A stretch of DNA of 64,000 nucleotides from Methanosarcina barkeri MS (GTDB lineage Archaea > Halobacteriota > Methanosarcinia > Methanosarcinales > Methanosarcinaceae): positions 2,715,168 to 2,779,167 of the forward strand of contig NZ_CP009528.1 in NCBI RefSeq assembly GCF_000970025.1, given 5' to 3'. Shown one piece after another: positions 56,248-64,000 of this stretch. The notes beneath the pieces were generated by a model that ran no database searches, was not told where the DNA came from, and was given only the letters and a program-made list of their open reading frames with translations. Made by a program: the position numbers and the translations under genes. Within the stretch, counting starts at the first letter, position 1. Each line of letters begins with the position of its first letter.

Positions 56248-56440
56248 GTATGTGAAAAGTATATGTGAAAAGTATATGTGAAAAGTATATGTGAAAAGTA
56301 TATGTGAAAAGTATATGTGAAAAGTATATGAAAAGTATATGTGAAAAGTATATGTGAAAGTATATGTGAAAAGTATATGTGAAAAGTATATGTGAAAAGT
56401 ATATGTGAAAAGTATATGTGAAAAGTATATGTGAAAAGTA
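56248..56440. repeat. 13-bp tandem repeat, about 15 copies
   Basis: Unit AGTATATGTGAAA, mostly perfect, with one 3-bp and one 1-bp deletion unit. It lies about 110 bp upstream of the EamA start. Because 13 is not a multiple of three, the open frame on the minus strand is a repeat artefact, not a gene. Confidence 0.93.
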
Positions 56441-56447
56441 TTATTCT

Positions 56448-56564
56448 CGTGTACTTTCATGCCAAGAAGAAGGATTTTCTCCTAAATTTGAAAGTTTAGC
56501 TGAAGCAACAGGTACAAAAAGAGTTTTGACCTGTAGCTTCGATGAAGTAGCTTATTACTTTTAG
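56448..56564 (+). pseudogene. Possible 3' gene fragment
   Basis: The frame reads SRVLSCQEEGFSPKFESLAE then ATGTKRVLTCSFDEVAYYF and TAG. Protein-like, but without start or ribosome site, directly beside the 13-bp array, which may have replaced its 5' part. No family recognised. Confidence 0.25.
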
Positions 56565-56649
56565 CAGTAAACTGTTTCTAATAGTTTATTGCTTTTAATA
56601 GTTTATTGCTTTTAATAGTTTATTGCTTTTTGTTACCTTCTCAGTTTTG

Positions 56650-56847
56650 TTACCTTCTCAGTGTTCTCCACATTGCAGCGATTCTCTCAATATCGATATG
56701 TGTATAGCCTTCTTCTTTTATGGTCCACTTAAGGCTGAGGACTCCGTCTTTGCACTCGGCAGCAATCCCTCTGTATGTGGTATTTCCCCCAATGTCAATT
56801 TCAACTTCTTTGCCCAAATAGTATTTCTCAATGAACTCCTGCTTCAT
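56650..56847 (-). CDS. 65-residue Sm-like small protein
   Basis: ATG 56847 has a GGGAG site upstream. MKQEFIEKYYLGKEVEIDIG then a beta-rich run (YRGIAAECKDGVLSLKW) and a helix end (YTHIDIERIAAMWRTLRR). The pattern of five short strands resembles an Sm-like barrel seen in small methanogen proteins. Function unknown. Confidence 0.7.
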   Translation of the reverse strand: MKQEFIEKYYLGKEVEIDIGGNTTYRGIAAECKDGVLSLKWTIKEEGYTHIDIERIAAMWRTLRR

Positions 56848-56946
56848 AATTCCCAACTCCCAATTTGTACTTTTCCGGATAAGGTCCGGAGAGATAATTT
56901 TCAGGATATAGTTAATTTCAGTAATTATTGGGTTTGGTGATAGTTA

Positions 56947-58085
56947 TAGGACTTACGCAGTTAAAATGCCGAAAACTTGATATCTTTATAAATATACTTA
57001 TGGCTTAGTGTTTCTCTAAAAACGTACGGAGTTATGGACATAAATCCACCTAAGTGTACCGACATTGACTACATTAATTTTCTCATTGCGGCTTCTAACG
57101 TTTTTAGCTGTACTGAAGCTGCTAGATGTTATCCAGACATAGCTAATGCTCCTTCTCATGATGCTTTTACTCGTTGCCTTCAAAGGCAACCTCCAGACAC
57201 GGAAGCACTATGGGAGGAAGTAAAAAGTTATGTCAAGCTTAAGGGAGGATACCTAATTGTTGATGATTCAACATTAGATAAACCATACGCAGAAGAAATT
57301 GCTTTTGTTCGTCGTATGTGGAGTGGAAAACATCATCGTACTGTAAAGGGAATAGGCCTGGTTACCTTAGTTTGGACTGACGGTACAACCGTTATACCTA
57401 TCGATTTTCGAATTTATAACATCGATGTAGACGACAAAACAAAGAATGACCATTTCCGTGATATGCTTGACAAGGCCGAAGAACGTGGTTTTAATCCCAA
57501 ATTCGTTTTATTTGATACATGGTATGCAAGTGTGAAAAACCTTAAAGCCATTAGACAGAAAGAGTGGCATTTCCTTACAAGATTGAAAAATAATCGTTTG
57601 GTAAATCCTGACAACAAGGGAAATGTGCCACTTGAAACAGTAGATATTCCTCCAAAAGGACGTGTGGTTCACCTCAAAGCATATGGATTTGTAAAGGTGT
57701 TTAGGATAGTTTCAAAAAATGGAGACACGCAACACTGGGTTACAGATGTGCAAGAGATGGATGAAGCAAAACGTGAAGATTTGGCAAAGAAGTCATGGAA
57801 AATTGAGGAATATCATAGGGGAATAAAACAGTTCTGTGGTGTCGAAAAATGTCAGGCAAGAAAGGAAGAATCACAAAGAGCACATATAATGTTCTCATTA
57901 AGAGCTTTTCTTAGACTGGAATTACAAAGAATCAAAAGTGGAATATCCTGGTTTGAAAGTGCTATGAAAATTAGAAGAGTGGCAGTGACAGAATACTTAA
58001 GGAATCCCCAATACACGTTAAATTAATTCAAATATTTGAAAGTTTGGAAAAAACAATATGCTAGGAGCCAACTGCGTAACTCCTA
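56947..58085 (+). mobile_element. IS4/IS701-like insertion sequence, copy 2
   Basis: 1139 bp, same length, ends and transposase as copy 1 but in reverse orientation. Target duplication AGTTA (56942-56946 and 58086-58090), different from copy 1, so each arose by its own insertion. Confidence 0.95.
57034..58026 (+). CDS. IS4/IS701-like transposase, copy 2
   Basis: 330 residues, identical to the transposase at 37258-38250, with the same DDE residues (VDDSTL, LFDTWY, IEEYHRG). Intact, hence a likely source or product of recent transposition. Confidence 0.95.
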   Translation: MDINPPKCTDIDYINFLIAASNVFSCTEAARCYPDIANAPSHDAFTRCLQRQPPDTEALWEEVKSYVKLKGGYLIVDDSTLDKPYAEEIAFVRRMWSGKHHRTVKGIGLVTLVWTDGTTVIPIDFRIYNIDVDDKTKNDHFRDMLDKAEERGFNPKFVLFDTWYASVKNLKAIRQKEWHFLTRLKNNRLVNPDNKGNVPLETVDIPPKGRVVHLKAYGFVKVFRIVSKNGDTQHWVTDVQEMDEAKREDLAKKSWKIEEYHRGIKQFCGVEKCQARKEESQRAHIMFSLRAFLRLELQRIKSGISWFESAMKIRRVAVTEYLRNPQYTLN

Positions 58086-58432
58086 AGTTATTTTTTTCGT
58101 TGAATTTCAAAAGCAGAGGAGTGAATAAATAATTTTATAAATTGCCAGTAAGAGAGGTTTTTAAAGCGATTTTTCTTTATGTTAGTGAATTCTCTCATAC
58201 TTTTCTATTTTTGCTTCTATGAACTTCTCTGTGACTTCTGTCTTCAGTCTCTCCAGGGCCCTCTAGGTTGGTGATGCCCATAGTCTCTAGTAGCTTAGTT
58301 TATCCTTTAAGGCTTAAAACTCACTGTTCTGATTTTTTTAATTTACTTGGCCAACTTTTTATATACAGCAAAACATTGTAAAAATAACCGCAGTGTAAAT
58401 GCGGAGACGTAAAATCAAGTGGGGAGTTTAGA
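58086..58432. other. Intergenic region with a possible 3' gene remnant
   Basis: On the minus strand about 58255-58180 reads RALERLKTEVTEKFIEAKIE then KYERIH and stop, a helical tail with an upstream in-frame UAG and no start. A small CCGCA/TGCGG hairpin lies near 58388-58404, before the zinc-ribbon gene. Confidence 0.3.
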
Positions 58433-58582
58433 ATGAAATGTAAAAATTGCGGAAATGATATGTATCTTGCATTCACAGAAGAATGGATTTGTAGAGACTG
58501 TGGAATTAAAAGGGATGAAAATGGAAAATTCATTTCAAGAGATGTTAAGAGTCGAAGTCAAATACCTTTTATGAACCTCTAA
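58433..58582 (+). CDS. 49-residue zinc-ribbon protein
   Basis: GGGGAG site 6 nt before ATG 58433. One zinc ribbon: CKNCGNDM and, 14 residues later, CRDCGIKR, then a basic tail. Similar in size to the ribbon protein at 41.5 kb but not a close copy. Function unknown. Confidence 0.65.
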   Translation: MKCKNCGNDMYLAFTEEWICRDCGIKRDENGKFISRDVKSRSQIPFMNL

Positions 58583-58774
58583 GAGTTTCTAGGAGAGTAT
58601 ATTAAGAAAGGTGGTATAAACTTCTATTCTTTAATTTATTTTTGTTTTTCATAGCCGCTTCGTCTGTATAGTCTTTCTCTTTATCTCAAGTTTTTAACTT
58701 TATTGTTATTGTTTTCCGCTTTTTTCAAATTATGTAAAAGCGAAGAAAAGCGGAAAAATGTTGCTGAATAGACA
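58583..58774. other. Gap between two small genes, no gene seen
   Basis: 190 bp, T-rich. A direct repeat cgcttttt/gcggaaaa-type element near 58718-58757 (ccgctttttt ... aaaagcggaaaa) could form a weak hairpin. Confidence 0.3.
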
Positions 58775-58972
58775 TTAACACATAGTTTTTATCAGAGCTT
58801 CCAGTTGTAAAAACTCAATTTTTTGTGCCTGATATTCCTGAAAGAATTCCTCTTCCTTTGCCTTGGTAGCTTCCTCAGAAATAGGACCTATAAATTTTTT
58901 GTAGACATCAAAGTCATGTACTCCAATAAAAAAAATAAAATGTCCAATGTGGATTTTCAGTTTCTTTATCAT
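58775..58972 (-). CDS. 65-codon hypothetical, possibly a fragment
   Basis: MIKKLKIHIGHFIFFIGVHD then FDVYKKFIGPISEEATKAKE and a Glu/Gln-rich helix ending in MC. The N-terminal part (with the 8-T run) is less protein-like than the rest. No ribosome site is clear. It may be the 3' end of a frameshifted gene. Confidence 0.35.
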   Translation of the reverse strand: MIKKLKIHIGHFIFFIGVHDFDVYKKFIGPISEEATKAKEEEFFQEYQAQKIEFLQLEALIKTMC

Positions 58973-59157
58973 GGAGTTAAGATGTACCCGCTATTAGATT
59001 CAGTTTAAACTTGATCAGAATATTTGGAAAAATAGGCTAGAACAATGGCCCAGAGCCCTGAGCTCTTCCCATCTGGGTAAAACAAGCTCAGAGCCCTGAA
59101 CTTTTCCTCTTCGTTCAGAAACTTAGCTCAATATCCTGAACTTTCTTTCTTTTTAGC

Positions 59158-60240
59158 TCAAAAAGTCGGCTCAGGTTCATCAACCTTAACTTTAGGTTCC
59201 GGAGCAGGAGTATCAAAGAAAGGAATTTCTGCGTCTTCATACCAGGCTTCAAGAAAACTTAACATATGATATTTAAGGAAAACGGAGAGAGGTACACCGA
59301 GGAAAAACAGAATTCCCAGGATCAAAATCAGCTCTATAACGATAAACGGAATAAGGAGTAACCAGAGAAGAAGTTCTGATAACAGGGACGAAAAGAGGAA
59401 GTACAGAGCCACATCAAAAATAAGGAAAGTAAGCCCTAAAACCAGTGCCACACCTACAAAAAGGAAAATTGCAAGAACGGCTACTCCTATATAGAGCAAT
59501 AGCCTGACAAACCAGTAAACCACAACTTCGCGCCAGTTTTTCCTGAAATTTCCGAGAACAAGCTTGAAAGCCGAAAGAATTCCTTTATTCCGGTAAATGG
59601 CAAGTGGAATTGCAAGGCTTAAAAGGGAATCTATTGCAAGTGCGAGCAGAATTAACAAAATAATTACGCCGACAACCCAAAGAATTCCTCCGAGACTGGC
59701 AGACAAAGAAAAGTCTGAGGATACCTCACGAATAAGGGGTATAAGAGGAAGAAGGAATATTCCGAAGAGCGCGAGAAGTACCAGACCAATCGCTAAGCGC
59801 ACAAGCAAGAGGCGGAATCCTTTTCCCAGAAACCTCCTTGAATAAGCCCAGAATTTTACTTCGTTTCGTACAAGGGATTCCACAAAAACAAACTCCATAA
59901 TACTGGAAATGTACGAAAAAATAAAAATTAGGAGAATAAGGGAAGCTATTATTGCGGTTACAGTTGCCAGGTTTGGCACCTGATAAATATAACTGAAAGC
60001 AATATTATGCATGTCAAAAGGAAGATCAGGCATCTTGCCAGGCTCAATAATAGGAAAATTGTTTTTTAAGTCTTCTGAACCTATATTGTATCCGCTCGAA
60101 TTTCCATAACTCGAAACCCCGCCTAACAGAAAAACAATGATTGCGAGTTTTACCCATTTCCAGAAATCAAAAGGCTCAAGAAGAGCTTCTCTTGTTCTTG
60201 AGAGAGCTCTGTCTACTGCACCTATCGCGTACCAACTCAT
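59158..60240 (-). CDS. DUF7544-like multi-helix membrane protein
   Basis: 360 residues, about six to seven helices, starting MSWYAIGAVDRALSRTREAL and LLEPFDFWKWVKLAIIVFLL. It has the pattern of the archaeal GDPDase-membrane-like/DUF7544 proteins (central NFRKNWREVVVYWFVRLLL). The C-terminal tail is acidic and Pro-rich (PAPEPKVKVDEPEPTF). Function unknown. Confidence 0.75.
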   Translation of the reverse strand: MSWYAIGAVDRALSRTREALLEPFDFWKWVKLAIIVFLLGGVSSYGNSSGYNIGSEDLKNNFPIIEPGKMPDLPFDMHNIAFSYIYQVPNLATVTAIIASLILLIFIFSYISSIMEFVFVESLVRNEVKFWAYSRRFLGKGFRLLLVRLAIGLVLLALFGIFLLPLIPLIREVSSDFSLSASLGGILWVVGVIILLILLALAIDSLLSLAIPLAIYRNKGILSAFKLVLGNFRKNWREVVVYWFVRLLLYIGVAVLAIFLFVGVALVLGLTFLIFDVALYFLFSSLLSELLLWLLLIPFIVIELILILGILFFLGVPLSVFLKYHMLSFLEAWYEDAEIPFFDTPAPEPKVKVDEPEPTF

Positions 60241-60418
60241 AATATATAATTTTTTTAAGAAAATAAATAATTATCTAAATAGTTAAATTTGAAATTTTCC
60301 AGACAGACTCCTAGATATCTTAGAAAAACTTGAGATTTTTCAGACCTAAAAACTCTTTTATTCAACAATTATTTCCTGAAATGTCACAATGGTCTTCTCT
60401 TAATATAACGGCTTTCCT

Positions 60419-60506
60419 TTATTTCACAAGTCTCCCTTATTTCACAAGTTTTTCTTATTTCACAAGTTTTTCTTATTTCACAAGTCTCTCTTATTTCACA
60501 AATCTC
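60419..60506. repeat. 18-bp tandem repeat, five copies
   Basis: Unit TTTCACAAGTTTTTCTTA begins at 60422, 60440, 60458, 60476 and 60494. It lies between the 3' end of atpG and the 5' end of the membrane protein gene. Confidence 0.92.
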
Positions 60507-60598
60507 TTCCCGTTTCAGCCTCTCAAAAACTTCTCAATAAAACTCATTTTTCGGATTCATCATTTTTGTCTGGACCATTGCCGACTCACGCTGCTTTT

Positions 60599-61504
60599 TC
60601 ACCGGCGAGAGCTACGGGCCCTGGACAGAGCTTCAAAACCTGAAACAACTTCAAACAACTCCTCATCAATGCCGCTCTGGCGCACACGGTAGTATTCTCC
60701 ACTGAGATTACTAAGCAGCTCCTCAATGTTTTTATCGGCACGCTGCATTGCTGCCAGTCGACTAGAGTTTTCACTTGCAAGGGACTCAGCGCATGCCCTG
60801 AAAAGCGAAACGAAAAGGTACTCGCGGATGAGTGCCCGTAAGGTTTCTGTGATATTGCCCATTACCTCAGGCAGCAAGTTTTTGGTTGGCCAGGAAAGTT
60901 TAGTCAGGTCGTCTCTCCAGGTTTCATCAAATGGCAGCAGTCGCTGGCTGACTGGCTCATAGGTAACTCTGGTTTTGTGGCGGTTGTAATAGAGATGAAG
61001 TTCGGCATCTTCATCCTGGCTGCGTAATTTTTCATTTTCCACAAGAATTTGCGCTATAAGCGGGGTAATTGCCTTAACCGAATTTGGCACATTATAAAGT
61101 CCAATAAGCGGCAAGCCTTCATCTTCCAGGCGTGAATAAACAAGCTCCCCTACAGCCCATACCTGAGCTTTACCTGGCAAAGCTTTCAGTTCCCTGACCG
61201 CATAATCGGTAATTATATCATTAAACTGACCCACAAGCCCCTGATCTGAACCGAAAACGACAGCTCCGATAAGACGTGTATTCTTTTGCGCTTTTCCTTC
61301 CTGTGGAGCTGGCATGAATGCAATTTTCCTGAAACATAAGCCCAAACCCAGTTCCACTGTATAATAGTAGTCAGACAACGCACTCACTGATTTTTCATAT
61401 TGCCCTATGTTCGAGGCTGCCAGGGCTTTCATCGTGCGGACGACAGACTGAAGATCTTTTGCTCTATCAATCTTTGTGCGCAAACTCTGAGTGGTTTCGG
61501 TCAT
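60599..61504 (-). CDS. atpG: Alternate F1F0 (N-type) ATPase subunit gamma
   Basis: 301 residues: N-terminal helix (LRTKIDRAKDLQSVVRTMKA), central VFGSDQGLVGQFND, and C-terminal helix (AMQRADKNIEELLSNL). These are the gamma-subunit features; the divergent sequence fits the N-ATPase type. The last gene of the usual N-ATPase order, here following the b/delta and alpha genes. Ion preference (Na+) cannot be read without the c subunit. Confidence 0.92.
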   Translation of the reverse strand: MTETTQSLRTKIDRAKDLQSVVRTMKALAASNIGQYEKSVSALSDYYYTVELGLGLCFRKIAFMPAPQEGKAQKNTRLIGAVVFGSDQGLVGQFNDIITDYAVRELKALPGKAQVWAVGELVYSRLEDEGLPLIGLYNVPNSVKAITPLIAQILVENEKLRSQDEDAELHLYYNRHKTRVTYEPVSQRLLPFDETWRDDLTKLSWPTKNLLPEVMGNITETLRALIREYLFVSLFRACAESLASENSSRLAAMQRADKNIEELLSNLSGEYYRVRQSGIDEELFEVVSGFEALSRARSSRR

Positions 61505-61559
61505 GATTTTTCCTTTGTCTCCGGCTCAGACTCGCCTTTAGTCTGGGCTTTTGATTTAC

Positions 61560-63326
61560 TTATTTTTCTTCCGTTCGGGTTCCGAACTCAGGTTTTTCCT
61601 CAGTTTTAGTTTCTGTCTCAGGCTTACCCTTAGTCTGAGTCTCTGATTTCGCCACTTTTTCTTCAGTTTTAGCTTCTGACTCAGATTTGTCCTCAGTTTG
61701 GGTTTCTGACTCCGCGTTTTCCTCCGTTTTAGCTTCCGGCTTAGATTCGGATTCAGGCTTTGGCTGGTAAGGTTCCAGTGCTTTGCGGGCGATATTGAGG
61801 ATAGTTTCACGGTCCTTATCGCTCAATTCTTTATCGCCTTTGAACCTCTCGCGCACATCTTCAGGAATATCTGGCAATGCCTTACGTAGGGAGTTTTCAG
61901 CCTCTACCATTTTGTCAAGCGGCACATTATCGAAGAGTTTTGCGTTCAATGCAACAAGGATAACAATCTGATCAGGTACGGGTACCGGAGAATTATGAGG
62001 CTGCTTCAGGAGGGCACGGATCCGCCTCCCATGTTCTATGAGTCTTCGTGTATTTTCATCTAGCTTTGCGCCGAATCGGGTAAACGTTTCCAGCTCTTCA
62101 AATTGTGAATAGGCAAGCTTGAGATCTCCAGCCACTTCTCGATAGGCAGCAAGCTGTGCTTTACCGCCTACACGAGAGACGGATTTGCCGACATCAACTG
62201 CAGGCAGCACACCAAGCTCAAAAAGCGAAGGTGAAAGGTAAATCTGCCCGTCCGTAATTGAAATCAGATTAGTTGGAATATAAGCGGAAATATTCTGCGC
62301 TTCGGTTTCGATAATAGGAAGAGCAGTTAGTGATCCGCCACCAAATTCTTTGAGCAGGTGCGTAGACCGCTCCAGTAGTCGTGAGTGAATATAAAAGATG
62401 TCACCCGGATACGCTTCCCTTCCAGGAGGCCGACGAAGTAAAAGGGAAAGTTCTCGATAGGCACGTGCATGATTGGTCAGGTCATCGTAAACAATTAGCA
62501 CGTCTCGACCTGATTCCATAAAATACTCTGCAATGCTGGTCGCAGCATAAGGAGTAATATAGATTAGCCCTGATGGGTCATTGCCTTCAGTTACAACAAC
62601 AATCGTGTAATCCATTGCGCCTCTTTCCCGTAAGTTTGCCACTGCTCTGGCAACTGCGGATGCACGCTGACCAATGGCACAATAAACGCACAGGACATTA
62701 AAATTCCGCTGATTAAGGATAGTATCAATCGCAATTGCAGTTTTGCCAGTCTGGCGGTCCCCTAAAATCAATTCTCTCTGACCGCGTCCTATTGGTATTA
62801 ACGCATCAATAACTTTGACACCGGTCTGAAGAGGCACGGTAACAGGAGCTCGATCCATAATTGCCGGACTGGGCCGTTCAATAGGCAAGCGTTTACTGGA
62901 AACTATTGGTCCTTTGTTATCAAGTGGACGACCTAGTGGGTCAATAACTCGTCCAAGCAATTCTTCGCCTACGGCAACATCCATAACCCGTCTAGTGCGT
63001 TCAACCTGATCTCCAGCATGCAGGTGTGAGTATTCACCCAGTAGAACGGTACCTATTTCTTTTTCATCAACATTAAATGCGATCCCAAACAAATCCCCTG
63101 GAAACTTTATAAGTTCATCAAAACCTACAGTAGGAAGGCCAGATACGTTTGCGATACCTGTAGAAACTGTCAAAATTCTGCCTACCTCCTTCGGGGTAAG
63201 CGTCGGGGTCACTGATTCCCTGACCTGATGTATTTCGGTGAAAACTTTATCGAAAACGTCTTTAAGACTTTTAGTTTCCATGTTCACTGGCTCTTTATGT
63301 GGGCTCTGGTTTGGGATTAATCTCAT
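61560..63326 (-). CDS. atpA: Alternate F1F0 (N-type) ATPase subunit alpha
   Basis: 588 residues from ATG 63326, whose ATGA overlaps the stop of the b/delta gene; ATG 63281 is an alternative. Walker [14 protein letters not shown] (about 170), [13 protein letters not shown], and the alpha signature [17 protein letters not shown]. The catalytic core ends near residue 510; then ~75 residues of Glu/Lys/Thr-rich repeats ([18 protein letters not shown]) that alpha subunits normally lack. Methanosarcina use an A-type ATP synthase too; the N-type is thought to pump Na+. Confidence 0.95.
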   Translation of the reverse strand: MRLIPNQSPHKEPVNMETKSLKDVFDKVFTEIHQVRESVTPTLTPKEVGRILTVSTGIANVSGLPTVGFDELIKFPGDLFGIAFNVDEKEIGTVLLGEYSHLHAGDQVERTRRVMDVAVGEELLGRVIDPLGRPLDNKGPIVSSKRLPIERPSPAIMDRAPVTVPLQTGVKVIDALIPIGRGQRELILGDRQTGKTAIAIDTILNQRNFNVLCVYCAIGQRASAVARAVANLRERGAMDYTIVVVTEGNDPSGLIYITPYAATSIAEYFMESGRDVLIVYDDLTNHARAYRELSLLLRRPPGREAYPGDIFYIHSRLLERSTHLLKEFGGGSLTALPIIETEAQNISAYIPTNLISITDGQIYLSPSLFELGVLPAVDVGKSVSRVGGKAQLAAYREVAGDLKLAYSQFEELETFTRFGAKLDENTRRLIEHGRRIRALLKQPHNSPVPVPDQIVILVALNAKLFDNVPLDKMVEAENSLRKALPDIPEDVRERFKGDKELSDKDRETILNIARKALEPYQPKPESESKPEAKTEENAESETQTEDKSESEAKTEEKVAKSETQTKGKPETETKTEEKPEFGTRTEEK

Positions 63327-64000
63327 CTTGGCCACAGATTAGGACTATTTCCAGATTGCTGTTTAACCTCTGACTCTTGCTTAGCCTCTGACCCTTGTTT
63401 TGCATCAGGCATTTGTTCAGCTTCAGATTTTTGTTTAGCCTCTGACTCTTGTTTTGCATCAGGCTCTTGTCTAGCCTCAGACTCTTGTTTTGCATCAAAC
63501 TCTTGTTCGGTCTCTAGCTCTTTTTTCGATCTGGGATTATTATACTCAGTTGCAGGCCTGGTTTTAACTTCTGACTCAGTTTTCGGTCTGGGTTCATTAG
63601 TTTCAGCTTCAAGCTCCTGTTCAGCCTCTGGTTCGTTTTCAAACCTGGGTTTGTTATTTTTGGTTTGAGGTTCGGTTTTAGCTTTATTATTTTTGGTTTG
63701 AGGCTCAGATTTGGATTTGCTCTCAGGCTGCTCGTTCAGCAATTCGTCGATACTTTTTTGCATCGATGTAAGATAATCTGCAATGCTCCACGCAACTTTT
63801 TGTCCGTCTGTATTTAATTCAATACCACTGACAAGGTCTGGTAAAGTCTCAAACCTGGGTTGAGTTTCGATATCAAGAGTTTCTTTAATCGCCTTTTTAA
63901 TAGAATCACGCTGCGTTTGTGGAAGATCAAATGCAGTACGGATGAGCACCTGACCTGGTGATGTACTAAGCGCTGAGGCTAACTGCTTCTTTTCATTATC
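63323..64000 (-). CDS. atpF: Alternate F1F0 (N-type) ATPase subunit b/delta, 5' end outside window
   Basis: The frame is open to the right edge. The visible start ([20 protein letters not shown]) and '[20 protein letters not shown]' are the delta-like C-terminal part of the fused b subunit used in N-ATPases. Conserved sequence ends at about 63730; then ~130 residues of charged, repetitive sequence ([20 protein letters not shown]) up to WPR. The stop overlaps the atpA ATG. The order b/delta-alpha-gamma matches known N-ATPase operons. Confidence 0.9.
   Translation of the reverse strand, partial: DNEKKQLASALSTSPGQVLIRTAFDLPQTQRDSIKKAIKETLDIETQPRFETLPDLVSGIELNTDGQKVAWSIADYLTSMQKSIDELLNEQPESKSKSEPQTKNNKAKTEPQTKNNKPRFENEPEAEQELEAETNEPRPKTESEVKTRPATEYNNPRSKKELETEQEFDAKQESEARQEPDAKQESEAKQKSEAEQMPDAKQGSEAKQESEVKQQSGNSPNLWPR

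Noticed and set aside
56149-56460. Minus-strand 103-codon frame in the 13-bp array
   Set aside because: It is a product of the repeat (HILFTYTFHIYF cycles), without ribosome site or sensible composition.
1-64000. tRNA and rRNA genes
   Set aside because: No stretch with a T-loop (GTTCRA) and matching acceptor stem was found in the gaps, and no rRNA-like sequence.

Overview
The window reads as chromosome of a Methanosarcina-type methanogenic archaeon. The evidence is AT-rich DNA with low coding density, a MEDS-domain sensor, an archaeal-type SAH/SIH hydrolase next to a SAH/5'-deoxyadenosine deaminase, a small Dsr-like siroheme protein, large PKD, TPR and sarcinarray-like surface proteins, and the end of an 'alternate' F1F0 (N-type) ATPase operon. 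Species cannot be fixed from the sequence alone.

Layout. 0-9.3 kb is mostly housekeeping: sensor kinase fragment, SAM-cycle pair (deaminase + hydrolase), Dsr-LP, AzlCD amino-acid exporter, Mrp/Nbp35 ATPase. 9.6-11.1 kb is a decaying stretch with a Cys-rich protein, two overlapping frameshifted small genes and a 51-codon coiled-coil gene with an in-frame UAG. 11.5-29.3 kb holds an exported protein, a CheY-like receiver, ThiI, a 1151-residue TPR protein, a glutamine amidotransferase, an MprF-like protein, a giant membrane-anchored protein and a sarcinarray-like partner. 29.8-32.1 kb is a candidate defence locus: SEFIR-FGE protein, divergent three-helix membrane protein, 44-residue peptide, then twin hairpins with matching loops. 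34-40 kb carries two duplicated SDRs, a phosphoribosyltransferase, an IS copy and a Pit/DUF47 phosphate importer.

40-50.7 kb is the most plastic part. It contains IS630 and other transposase remnants, a broken flippase gene, PKD fragments, a MITE with perfect 8-bp target duplications, and a candidate RiPP locus: a 58-residue peptide with an Asn7 run followed by a B12-binding/radical SAM enzyme ending in a PqqD-like domain. The enzyme's 3' end lies in one arm of a 24-bp inverted repeat bounding a 360-bp block that also holds an 80-nt nested hairpin.

50.7-64 kb returns to housekeeping: universal stress protein, enolase, HTH regulator, orphan ABC ATPase with a PPC/DUF296 protein, EamA transporter, the second IS copy, a DUF7544-like membrane protein, and the N-ATPase b/delta, alpha and gamma genes. 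Both b and alpha carry long repetitive charged tails.

Two themes cut across the window. First, short-unit tandem arrays (8 to 49 bp) occur repeatedly and almost only between genes. Second, the two IS copies encode identical transposases, each have their own 5-bp duplication, and face opposite ways about 18.6 kb apart, so they are recent and could invert the phosphate-RiPP-enolase segment.
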